Shown here one piece after another: positions 9,594 to 17,844 of a DNA stretch of 27,637 nt. The notes beneath the pieces are model-generated. The model did not search any database. It worked only from the letters and a program-made list of their open reading frames with translations, and was not told where the DNA came from. How positions within the stretch are numbered: position 1 is the stretch's first letter; each line of letters begins with the position of its first letter. The position numbers and the translations under genes are program-made. The stretch covers positions 4,707,703 through 4,735,339 of the forward strand of contig NW_003101680.1 of NCBI RefSeq assembly GCF_000003855.2, read 5' to 3'. Origin of the DNA: Blastomyces gilchristii SLH14081 (Eukaryota; Ascomycota; Eurotiomycetes; Onygenales; Ajellomycetaceae).

Positions 9594-9864
9594 CTTTCAT
9601 TATACTTATATGCAAGCGGAGCTTATAATGAGTTCTTGTGTAATGTTAAATACAGATCAAGTGTTGATTATACAGAAGATAATACAGATGTTAAGATTAT
9701 GTCAAGATAATAAGAACATAGAAAAATACAAAGAAGTGACAATTAGATACATGTGATAATAACTTCTCAGCTCAGAAACATAGAGTGATTCATTGAAGTA
9801 ATTTGTATACTTCTGTATTTATTAGAAATCTGAGATGCTTGAGTTCTGAATTTAATATATTCTC

Positions 9865-9948
9865 TGCAGGTTTCGAACTCACGCACCTTGATTTCTCATG
9901 CCAAGGTGCTACCGGGTGGCCGCATTAATCATTCAGCCACCGGGGCAA
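9865..9948 (-). promoter_or_regulatory. Pol III type 2 internal promoter (A- and B-box) of the SINE head
   Basis: The A-box lies at 9,930-9,939 and the B-box at 9,869-9,879, about 60 bp start to start on the minus strand, wider than in most tRNAs. A perfect 8-bp hairpin (GCACCTTG/CAAGGTGC, 9,883-9,909) lies between. The 5' acceptor half (GCCCCGG) has no matching 3' half, so it cannot fold as a complete cloverleaf. It is tRNA-derived and not a functional tRNA gene. Confidence 0.68.
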
Positions 9949-10017
9949 AGTCTCATTGAAATTCATGTTAAGAAATGTATGAGATCAGATTAAATAAAAT
10001 TAGACATGAAATTCATA

Positions 10018-10173
10018 GTTCTGATTAGACTGATTACTGAGTCTCACTGAGACAGTATGAGACTACTATCTAATGTTAAAACCATGTAATGAGATCAGTT
10101 GAATTGATAATAAAACTATTAAATATTCTGATTCTGATTTCAGATATAATCACACAGTTAGTCTAGTTCTGAT
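10018..10173 (-). mobile_element. Right MITE-like unit, 140 bp, with its own 8-bp duplication
   Basis: The unit at 10,026-10,165 has ends TAGACTGATTACTG and, on the other strand, TAGACTAACTGTG. It is flanked by exact GTTCTGAT duplications at 10,018-10,025 and 10,166-10,173. The hAT 2 copy (24,095 onward) runs directly from the terminal 20 bp into ATGAATTTCA without this unit, so the empty site is also seen. It is a later insertion into the hAT end, probably moved by a hAT transposase. Confidence 0.78.
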
Positions 10174-10183
10174 AATTAGTCTA

Positions 10184-10191
10184 CTTCTGAC
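10184..10191 (+). repeat. Right 8-bp target duplication of the hAT composite (CTTCTGAC)
   Basis: Exact partner of 9,131-9,138. Directly after it, the interrupted chromovirus A sequence resumes in register with copy B. Confidence 0.85.
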
Positions 10192-10199
10192 TGATAACT

Positions 10200-10400
10200 G
10201 TCAGAAATCATAGAAGAAGATAATAAACTTGAATAAGAGATTGAAGATATTCTCAATGAGAGATCTCACAGCTGCAGTTAATAATATTTTATGAAATAAG
10301 TCAGTTATAATTATCTGATCTGAACTCTGAGTTCTTTATTATCTGAGACAGTGACTCTTGACTGATAAGAACTATACATCATCTTACTTCTGAAAAGAAG
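10200..10400 (+). pseudogene. Chromovirus A chromodomain relic and polypurine tract
   Basis: The plus strand reads SEIIEEDNKLE, then EIEDILNERSHSC, then YFMK, with stops between, and later TVTLD. This matches the C-terminal chromodomain of fungal chromovirus integrases (E-W-E-V-E-x-I-L-D-x-R ... Y-L-V-K-W-x-G-Y). Such domains direct integration to marked chromatin. The purine-rich stretch GAAAAGAAGAAAC at 10,392-10,404 immediately before the LTR is the likely plus-strand primer site. Confidence 0.72.
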
Positions 10401-10407
10401 AAACTAA

Positions 10408-10685
10408 TGTAGCAGGCTGCGTCTGATCAATTATATTATATAGACTATTTCATTACACTTCATAGATTTCTGCTGAAAGCTTCAATTCTCAGTCACTGAT
10501 TCTCAGCTGAAAAACTCACAGAATTTCTATTCTTTCACTCTGAAGCTTCACTGCATACATGTATAAATATCTACTTCAATCACTAATTTCTACACTTTCT
10601 CTTTTTTTCTTCTCTAACATTTTTCACTTTTGTATTATAAGATCTATAAATATCATACTGATCTATTCAGCGTAGGCCTCTTACA
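10408..10685 (+). repeat. Chromovirus family 1 LTR, copy A (278 bp)
   Basis: It starts TGTAGCAGGC and ends CTCTTACA (TG...CA). It aligns in full with the inverted LTR at 14,010-14,288, including the GATCTATTCRGCGTAG block near the 3' end. A TATAAATA lies inside near 10,560. There is no internal element sequence after it; LINE sequence starts at 10,686. Confidence 0.85.
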
Positions 10686-11075
10686 TAGTCTGTTAAAACA
10701 GCTATATAATATCTTTTAATATTTTTATTTTATTATAGTCTCTCTTTACTATACTTTTTCTTTTCTTTTTTACTCTTTTCTATTTACTTATTTAATATGT
10801 CTTTCTTTAAGACTCTGTTCTCTTTTCTTTTATCATGATATTTCTAAATGGTTTCAAAGTATCAGAAGATGGTAAAATACTGTAATTTGTAAAGAGTTTT
10901 TATATTCTGAGCTGAAATTTTCTGATTTTACATATCTGAAATTGATAAATGTATAATAATTGACTTTATAAATATTAGAAAAACTCTGAGAACTAAATGT
11001 TTTCAGATAGATATCATAGTCTCTGACTATATACATCTATAATTGAAGAATAATAATAATAATAATAACTATAAT
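10686..11075 (+). mobile_element. 5'-truncated LINE, 3' UTR only, with (AAT)n tail
   Basis: The sequence from AGTCTGTTAAAACAGCTATA to the AAT run at about 11,050-11,068 aligns along its length with the reverse complement of 26,117-26,510, the 3' UTR of the LINE at the right edge. A few hundred bases of 3' UTR ending in a simple tail is the usual outcome of aborted target-primed reverse transcription. It starts exactly at the end of LTR A. No clear target duplication was found. Short open stretches here are not genes. Confidence 0.85.
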
Positions 11076-11081
11076 AACACT

Positions 11082-11469
11082 TGTTTTGAGAACAGAGAGC
11101 TATCATCAGAAACACATATAATATAATAGATGAACAGATAGAAAGTATTGAACAGAAAGAGAGAGTAAGAATCTTATATAAGATAATAACATTCAATGAT
11201 AACAAGAATGAAGATAATAATTGAAGAATAAAAATATTAGTGAATAATTAATGTAAAATAGTGAAAGCTTCTCTGAGAGCAGCTTATGTCATGATTATAT
11301 AAGCGTGACTGAATCTCATGATAGAGAATATAGTTCAGAAGAACATACAATCACTGAATAATAACACAGTCACTTTCAAACACACTTACAAATGTAAAGA
11401 GGCTCTAGCAGTCACTAATTAATTTAGTATAAAGTATATAAGAAGCCGGCGTACGTCTATAATCTTACA
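11082..11469 (-). repeat. LTR-like segment, possible solo LTR (about 388 bp)
   Basis: On the minus strand this runs from TGTAAGATTATAGACG to GTTCTCAAAACA (TG...CA). It has a TATATAAG followed by a CT-rich stretch, as in LTR promoters, and a small unmutated GC islet (GCCGGCGTACG, about 11,447-11,457). ACACT occurs at both edges (11,077-11,081 and 11,467-11,471), but the second copy overlaps the putative end, so the duplication is not clean. No second copy lies in this window. It separates the LINE tail from the broken chromovirus C. Confidence 0.35.
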
Positions 11470-11499
11470 CTGACTTAAGCAATCTTTGAATCACAAGCT

Positions 11500-12080
11500 T
11501 CTATGATAAAATCTAGATGTTTCATACTTTTGACTTTAAAATCATACTTGTCTATATCTATCAGTAGTTCTACTTCTTGTAATTATTATAATATTCTTTA
11601 TATATATTCTTGATATTCTTTTCTGAACTTATCAGTAAAGATGAGAATGTCATTGAGATAAGCAGATATAAACTTATTAAGAAAATCTCAAAGTGCTCAG
11701 TTAATATACTTCTGAAATTTACTGAGAGTATTAGCTAATTCAAAAGATGTAACTATTTATTCAAAGAGATTATATCATATTCAGAATACTGTAAGTCACT
11801 TATCTTCTTCAGTGATACAAATCTTATAAAAAGTGATAATAATATTTAACTTTGTAAATCATTAAGCTTATCTGATATGTGCTAGAATTTTATTAATAAG
11901 AGATAAAGAATAACAGTCTTTCTTTATCAATCTGTTCAATTCATAATAGTTTACATAGAATTAAAGTCCTCTGTCTGATTTCTTTACAAAGAGAATAGAA
12001 GCTGTGATGAAAGAGTTACTAATAGATATGAATTCTTTATTCAACAGATCATTAAATGTTGTTCAAAGAAGAAGAAGTTC
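11500..12080 (-). pseudogene. Chromovirus C reverse transcriptase relic
   Basis: The minus strand near 11,950-12,020 reads ASILFVKKSDRGL then FYVNYYELNRL, matching A-P-V-L-F-V-K-K-K-D-G-G-L-R-F-C-V-D-Y-R-x-L-N. The active site at 11,649-11,660 is YLND within SAYLNDILIFTDK (normally YLDDILI), the first catalytic Asp having become Asn through G-to-A. Multiple stops confirm loss of function. Confidence 0.85.
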
Positions 12081-12699
12081 ATCTCGGAATATATTATAAC
12101 GAAGACCACATGATAATTCAGAGTTCTTATTATTCTTCTTTTTCAGCTTGATACTGTGATCTACTTCTGAGTCTTATAAAAGAAATAAATTCATAACATT
12201 GTCTTGTAACTCTTGTTAGAAGATATCTAGATATTTATGATATTATGAAGAGAGTTTTGTATAAGAATCTGTTATTATAATACAGAATAACTTTTTTAGA
12301 GCTTTTTTAATATTAATGTGACTGATGAAGTAGATTGCTATATAATTCTATTATCAGTGATCTTGTCAGCAACTTCATTGAAAGCTCTTTCAGAGTATTT
12401 TATAAGTATTAACAGAAATCTGTGTCAGATTCATAGTCTTGTAACCATTATTCTCATAAACTCAATTATTATTAAGAAATATTAAACTTCTGTTTCAAGT
12501 ATCTAATAAGATATCTTATTCAGATAGTCAGACAAGTTCTAACATAAGATTATAGTCAAGATTATTAACTTTATATATATAAGTATCTTTATATTGATGT
12601 TCTCTGTCATCTATGTTTAGTTTCATTATATAACAGATGCAAACATCTTTTAAGTCATTAAATTCTGTAACAAGTTAGAGTTTTAATAAGAACATACAC

Positions 12700-12860
12700 T
12701 GAAGATTACAGTGTCTTACAACTGAAGATTTAATTATTGTATAGTAATATAGACTGCTGTCTATCATAACTTTCATATTATACATATTATTTATCACAGT
12801 AGATATAAGAATTATATTCATTATTATTTTCTCTTTAAATCATTGTCATCTGATCTCTTC
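12700..12860 (-). pseudogene. Chromovirus C aspartic protease relic
   Basis: The minus strand reads VMIDSSLYYYTIIKSSVV near 12,730-12,785, corresponding to the retroviral-type protease block (L-I-D-S-G-A-x-x-x-F-I). The catalytic Asp is kept; the Gly of DSG reads Ser, a single G-to-A change. The motif lies between gag and RT as expected for Gypsy polyproteins. Confidence 0.7.
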
Positions 12861-13129
12861 AAGCATCTACTTGCAAGTTTGAGCAGAAGCTAATCTTTTT
12901 CCTGTTTTATCAGAGTGTTTTCATAGTTATCTTCTGAATCTTTCTCTAATGTAACATGATTGACATGAACTGATACTGATTCTTTCTTTGAATAAGAAGA
13001 TATATAGACTAATTAGTAGTTAAAAGTGATATGTTCTGATCAGTTAGAGTTAATATATATCTCTTATTAATGTTGATCAGCAGCTTCTTTGAAGGTGATT
13101 TCAGACACTTGAAAGTCTGCTCAGGCGGC

Positions 13130-13991
13130 GGAGACTCTTGTTTATACATAGATATTTGAATCTACTCAATTCATAGCATCTGTGTTATTCTTTGACACAG
13201 GTGTATAAGTGACTGAGATGTAACATCTTCTGTTATTATTCTGTATACTTTTAAGTTTAATAAGATAATCATTCAATGTTCAGAGTTGTATGCAGAAGGC
13301 TTTATAAGTCAGGTCTTTATCTACACTTATAAGAACTTATAACAGTTCAAAAGTCAGTGTCTTCTTAAGCATGTTAATCTTTATTCAATTCTCTCAAGAT
13401 TAACTATCTGCTTCGAGAATCTTGATGTCAAAGTGAGAAATAAATGTTATAAGAAAAGTATTTCTCTGTCAGATACTCTGAAATTAATCTAATATCTTCT
13501 GCTGCATAGCAGTGTCTCTGAACAGAACATTGCGATGTTTAATAATATTATCAGAGATATATAACACTGATTCATATATCTTTATTCATGAATAAAACTT
13601 CTGTTTCATATGATCTTTTAGTCAATTATTAATATATCAATCTTGATTAGTTAATGAATCAATGACATCTTCATCTATACTTAGTTTTACAAGTATGTTC
13701 AATCATTATAACAGGTAGAGAGTGAGATTAGAAGTATTAAAATATGTAGAAGTATCTAGATATTTCTTCAGTACTTATATTATATTCATATCTAATTCAG
13801 TCAGTGTTGAAATTGTCTGTGCAGAGGCTTCTTATTGAGTTAACTATTGAATCTCTTTATATTGATATTATTGAGTCACATGCATATCAGCTATCTGCTG
13901 TTATTTTAATTTTAATATTACTCAGAGTCACTGCAGTACTGTGTCTATAGTCATATTCAAGAGTTCTTTCATGTTATCAGTAGACATAGTT
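13130..13991 (-). pseudogene. Chromovirus C gag relic
   Basis: A start at about 13,989 (minus strand) reads MSTDNMKELLNMTIDTVLQ, then stops, then Gln-rich sequence and QTISTLTELD. It lies about 20 bases inside the LTR end, where Gypsy gag is expected. A zinc knuckle was not found; the end near 13,130 has a Pro/Lys-rich segment (SPPPEQTFKC, then SPSKK) in an unusually unmutated GC patch. The assignment rests on position relative to the LTR and on the following protease and RT. Confidence 0.6.
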
Positions 13992-14009
13992 ATATTATTT
14001 ATCAGATAT

Positions 14010-14288
14010 TGTAAGAGATCTACGCCGAATAGATCGGTATAATATATATAGGTCTTATGTAACAAAGTGAAAAATGTTAGAGAAGGAAAAGAAAGAGAAA
14101 GTGCAGAAATCAGTGATTGAAGTGAATATTTATATACATATGCAGTGAAGCTTCGGGGCGGAAGAATAGAAATTCTGTGAGTTTATTGACTGAGAATCAG
14201 TGACTGAGAATTGAAGCTTTCAGCAGAAATGAAATCTATAAAGTATAATGAAATAGTCTACATAAATGATCAGATGCAGCTTATCACA
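14010..14288 (-). repeat. Chromovirus family 1 LTR, copy B/C (279 bp)
   Basis: On the minus strand it starts TGTGATAAGC and ends CTCTTACA. It aligns with the LTR at 10,408-10,685 in inverse orientation. Upstream (14,289 on) is a polypurine tract preceded by the integrase of copy B. Downstream (14,009 down) is the gag of copy C in the same orientation. One LTR thus serves both, as in a head-to-tail tandem. It keeps a GC islet near 14,020-14,036. Confidence 0.85.
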
Positions 14289-15436
14289 TTAATCTCTTCT
14301 TTTCTGAAGTGAGATCATGTGTAGTTTTCATCAGTCAAGAGCTGTGATATCAGGTAACACAGAACTCAGAGTTTAGGTCACATAATCATAGTCAAACTCA
14401 TTTCACAAGATATTATCAGTCACAGTTATAGAATCTCTTATTGAGAATATCTTTCATCTCTCATTTAAGTTTAGTATCTTCTTCTATAATCTCTGATGAC
14501 TGTCAGTCAGAAATCAGTTAAGAAGAGAACAGATTGATGATGACATAACAGAGTAAGCTTGTATAAAAGATATTATAAATCTCTGATAATATGTTAAGAC
14601 AGTAGTTATAACTATCTAAGACTTCTATCACTTTATACTTGACATGGCAGTAATTCAGTGTATAAGATAAGTGTGTGATTCATATATTCTTAAGATTCAA
14701 TCACATCAGATCTTCTATCTTATATTATTCAGCAGAGTCTTAGTGAACATTGATTTAATTCTCTTAGTCTTATTCAGTGCTTGTTATGAAGACTTCTACT
14801 CAGTCATAAGCATTTCAGAACTTCATTACTATATTATCAGTGATCTGAATTGAACTATGAGAGTTCAGTGTGAAATGTGTGATTTCTAGAAGATTCAACA
14901 TCTTTATATAATAACTGTGTATAAGAAAGAACAGACTTATATCTGTTGAAATAGCATCTTAATTGTTGATAGTAATCTCTGTATGTAGAAGAAGATTATA
15001 TCAATCATTTTATAAATAGTTACAGAACTTGTAAAGATAGTTTTTCACAGTCTGAATTATTTATTCTAATGCATTATCAGTCTCAGAGTGATAAACAGTT
15101 GATAAACAGTGTATAATTTTGAGAACTTGACAGATTCTTGTTCAGAGAGTGCTCACAAATTGACAGTTTCAATTAAATACTATAGATCTCAGTAAGTTAT
15201 ATAATTTGATAGAATAAACTCTGTAGAAAGACTTTAATAACTTATTCAGTATTTATCTTATTACAAGACTTCAATATTATATCTTTACTCAATTAGTTAA
15301 TAATAACTAGAATGTTCTTGCAACTCTTACTCTCAGAGAGATTAATAGTAAAGTTAATTACTACATCTCATCAGATTTTATCAGAAATATTAAGTGATTT
15401 CAGTAGATCTTTTCTACAGTTCTTTTACAAGATAAT
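14289..15436 (-). pseudogene. Chromovirus B integrase and chromodomain relic (downstream segment)
   Basis: The minus strand shows INFTINLSESK near 15,330-15,360 (integrase core start, family: V-D-F-I-T-D-L-P-x-S), then QFVSTL and LSTVYHSETDNALE near 15,080-15,170 (core end with catalytic Glu). The GPY/F-like C-terminus lies near 14,560-14,680 and the chromodomain near 14,350-14,480 (IIEEDTKLK). A polypurine tract (GAAAAGAAGAGATT) meets the LTR. The reading direction enters from 23,286, across the Gypsy 2 insertion. Several Trp/Gln codons are stops and the second core Asp reads Asn. Confidence 0.84.
15432..15436 (+). repeat. 5-bp target duplication ATAAT, left of Gypsy 2
   Basis: ATAAT directly precedes the LTR at 15,437 and is repeated exactly at 23,286-23,290 directly after the second LTR. 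Five base pairs is the usual Ty3/Gypsy duplication. Confidence 0.88.
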
Positions 15437-15983
15437 TGTAACATGACGGAACCGAAGCGGTGGCTAGTCAGCAGCGTCATGTAGAGGTAGTTGTTTGAGA
15501 AGCTGTAGAGATGAGCTTGACTATCTTGCTTGAATAGCAAGCTCATGAGCTACAGGGTTATTGCGAGGATATCACAGATATAGTACTTAGTATACTAAGA
15601 AGATTGTATGAGAAATGCAGTAACTCTCATATATATTTCTGTAGAAGATAAAAAATGAATTACTGACTTCTTTAATGAAGAGTCAGTATCTAGCTATTCT
15701 ATATAGATAATGAGCAGATACTCTCCTCTCATTTCATGAGCAAGAATAGCCAGAGTGATACCTCAGCAATGTCTTACTATCATGAAAGAGTAATCTGCTG
15801 ATCTTGTATAGAAGTGAGATTCTCATATTTATCAATTAAATCTTTCTATATTATATCTGAATAATGTCATAGAGTGATTGAAAACCAGTTTGAACAGTCT
15901 GCAGAATGAATGAAATCATTTACAGAGAAGTAATGAGCTGTGCAGAACTGTAGCAGAGTCTTGATATGATTAAAGATATGATA
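15437..15983 (-). repeat. Gypsy 2 3' LTR (left), 547 bp
   Basis: It starts TGTAACATGACGG on the plus strand and ends GATATGATA, and aligns from end to end with 22,740-23,285. Its outer 45 bp keeps many CpG and GG, while its inner end is strongly mutated, the opposite of the partner LTR. The polypurine tract AAAGAAGAGAATAT (minus strand) abuts it at 15,984-15,997. Confidence 0.92.
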
Positions 15984-17840
15984 ATATTCTCTTCTTTAAG
16001 AGTATAGTTCTGATACTCTCAAGATTATCAGATTAGAAATTATCTTTATTATATAGTAACAGTTATCAACTGATTTAACAGTGTATATACTGCATGTGAT
16101 ATAAAGAAATGAATGAGTTTCTCTGCTGACTGTATAGATCTTCTCTTTTTCATCTCTATTCAAATCAATTATGTGATAAGTGAATTTCTTATATATTGAT
16201 TAAAATATAGAAAATATAGTTAATAAGTAACTTACAGATCTCTTAATATATTTCATTCTATGTATGAAACTCTCTATAAAAGTGATGTATTTTAGAAACA
16301 AAGCTAATAGTAGTGACAGAATTTTTCAAAAAGATTCTTTCTCTTTATAACACATTTTTCTCCCTCTTCTCTTATCTGTAATAGTGAGTGTATGAGAGTA
16401 TTATTCTTGAAAGATAATAAGAGACTTATTCTGATATTTTCTAGTGAGTAATAAATGTCTTTATGATGTGACTGCAGTCTCTGTGACTGTTAAGAAAGCC
16501 AGGTTAAGAATGAAGATAACAGTGTTGATAAACTGCAGAAGTACTACTCTCATTATTATATCTTCTTCTTCTTCTTCTACATTTCTTACAGCTGTGATGA
16601 TAAACATCATGTCTTGTAGTAAGATGTCATGTCTTCTGCTAATCAGCTTGTTAATATTCAGTTCTTTCTCTGTTCTCTCTGCTGCTATTGCAATGCTGCT
16701 CTTCCTCTCAATCAACATGATAATATATGACTCTGTGTAATCATTTGAAGAGAATCTCAGAGAGAGCTTGATTCTGAGAACAGTAGCTCAGAGAAGTTTA
16801 ATCTGTAGTTTCTCTTCTATAACACATCTGAGCTCTGCTCAGAATACTGCTCAGTTGAGTCTGCAGAGTTTCATAGTTTCTTTATCTTCTCTCTGTGAGA
16901 AGGCTTCAGTGTAGTCTCTAATTAGCACTGTTATATACTTACACTGTGCTAAGCAGCTGAAGAAAGAAGGAATTTTATACACTTATCTCTTCTCTCATTT
17001 CTGTTATTTCTGTTATATCTGTAATAATAACTTTTATCTCTCTGTAAGTATTATCTACTCTACAAGAAAATATCATATCAGTTCTGATAAGAAGCTCAGA
17101 TACTTAAGTAGTACAGAGTAAGAATCTCAGAGCTCTAAGTATTGATGAATTCTGTTAAGACTGAGAAGATCTCTCTTACTTATCTATAGAAGAAGATGAA
17201 AGCATGAGTCTCTGAGATGAAAAAACATCTCAGAATGATCAGTCTCAAGAAGAAGAGATCAGCTGATACTGCTATTAAAAGTATCACAGAGATTAATCAC
17301 TGATTGAAGAGAATCTCACTTCAATTGAAGCAGATAACTGAGATACTTTGTAAATTAATAAGTTAATACTTTATATATCTCTTATACTTTTCTATAGCAT
17401 GCTCTTCTGCAGCACTGTAGTACTAACTTTATAATAGACAAAGATATCAGTACTGAAGACTTTAATAACAAAGAATCAGTTTGATAAGAGTGTGATTATT
17501 AATAAATAGACTCTGAGATTTCTTCTTTTTACTTTTTCTATAGACTGCAGCTCTATTAGAATAGCAGTGATCTGCAGATTGATAATATCAATCTATATTA
17601 ATTTGAAATATCTCTTTCTTTTCTTATTAACTGCTTCAGGAATTTTATACTTTATGTAGTCTCATTAAACTTTTAAAAACTCTTTGAAAGAAAATAGAAG
17701 AAGAGTACTACAGAGTTCACAAGATACTGACTCATTATTACAAGATTATCTCTAAAAAATTCTTTTAGAAAAAATGAGAAGTCTTAAGTAGTATTTCTTA
17801 CTTAATATCTCTGATGTGTAATAGAGCAGTCTCTACTAGT
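15984..17840 (-). other. Gypsy 2 extra 3' region after the chromodomain, unknown content
   Basis: About 1.86 kb lies between the end of the chromodomain and the 3' LTR, where most chromoviruses have little. No known domain was recognised. At about 16,440-16,740 both strands are unusually free of stops; the minus frame at 16,461-16,718 gives 85 codons including VRNVEEEEEDI, and an alternative minus frame contains CKKC followed by an Arg run. A CT/GA-rich simple patch lies at 16,556-16,578. It could be an extra ORF, a captured sequence or a further nested insertion. No target duplication was seen. Confidence 0.45.
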
Positions 17841-17844
17841 TATC

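Larger units (their letters stand above)
9564..9948 (-). mobile_element. tRNA-related SINE with (AAT)n tail, 385 bp
   Basis: On the minus strand the element starts TTGCCCCGG, followed by a pol III A-box (TGGCTGAATG, 9,930-9,939) and a perfect B-box (AGTTCGAAACC, 9,869-9,879). An unrecognised body of about 270 bp follows, and the element ends in an (AAT)n tail at 9,567-9,593. AGTCTCA flanks it on both sides (9,557-9,563 and 9,949-9,955). The related hAT 2 at 24,160-24,215 runs through the same point without the insert. Transcription would be by RNA polymerase III and movement by a LINE reverse transcriptase. A LINE ending in the same AAT tail lies at 26,117 and is a candidate partner. The head is GC-rich and almost unmutated. 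Confidence 0.72.
9139..10183. mobile_element. Non-autonomous hAT-like composite, 1,045 bp
   Basis: The element begins TAGACTGACC and ends AGTCTA, between exact 8-bp CTTCTGAC duplications. Its right end (reverse complement TAGACTAATTATCAGAACTA) matches the terminus of the hAT 2 relic at 24,095 (TAGACTGGCCGGCGGGACCA) with almost only C/T and G/A differences. It therefore belongs to the same hAT family. No transposase remains inside. It contains a MITE-like unit at each end and a SINE in the middle; without them the core is only about 390 bp. Movement would need a transposase supplied by a full copy. Confidence 0.82.
8440..10685 (+). mobile_element. Gypsy chromovirus copy A, 3' part (integrase to 3' LTR), split by a hAT composite
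   Basis: Plus-strand remains of a Ty3/Gypsy element are the end of the integrase core (about 8,480-8,640), integrase C-terminus (to 9,130), chromodomain (about 10,200-10,370), a polypurine tract and the LTR at 10,408-10,685. The same series occurs inverted in copy B at 15,436-14,010, and the two align along their whole length once the 9,139-10,183 insertion and one 8-bp duplication are removed. The 5' part (gag to RNase H) is missing. All frames carry stops. Confidence 0.85.
11475..14009 (-). mobile_element. Gypsy chromovirus copy C, 5' part (gag, protease, RT), truncated after RT
   Basis: Immediately inside the LTR at 14,010, the minus strand opens a gag-like frame. Protease follows at about 12,740-12,780 and reverse transcriptase at about 12,070-11,640. 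Sequence of the RT-RNase H connection (DIDKYDFKVKSMKHL, family: DxDKCEFxVxxxxYLG) runs to about 11,480, where it stops at the LTR-like segment. RNase H and integrase are missing on this side. Every domain carries stops. Confidence 0.82.

Noticed and set aside
9865..9948. A free-standing tRNA gene on the minus strand (A-box, B-box, possible GAG anticodon)
   Set aside because: The 3' acceptor half does not pair with GCCCCGG, the A-to-B distance is too long, and an AAT tail with a target duplication surrounds it; SINE head fits better.
8390..10685. Treating the whole copy A/copy B repeat as a 1.3-kb LTR pair
   Set aside because: Translation shows integrase (STTYHSETDD, GPY/F-like module) and chromodomain motifs in it; only the last 278/279 bp behave as LTR.
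10854..11205. Two 60-63-codon minus-strand ORFs
   Set aside because: They lie in a LINE 3' UTR copy and an LTR-like stretch and start in simple repeats; no coding evidence.
14671..14853. 60-codon plus-strand ORF
   Set aside because: Antisense to chromovirus B integrase C-terminus.
16444..16740. 98-codon plus-strand ORF as a gene
   Set aside because: No recognisable family, opposite to the host element, no promoter context; kept only as an observation about the region.
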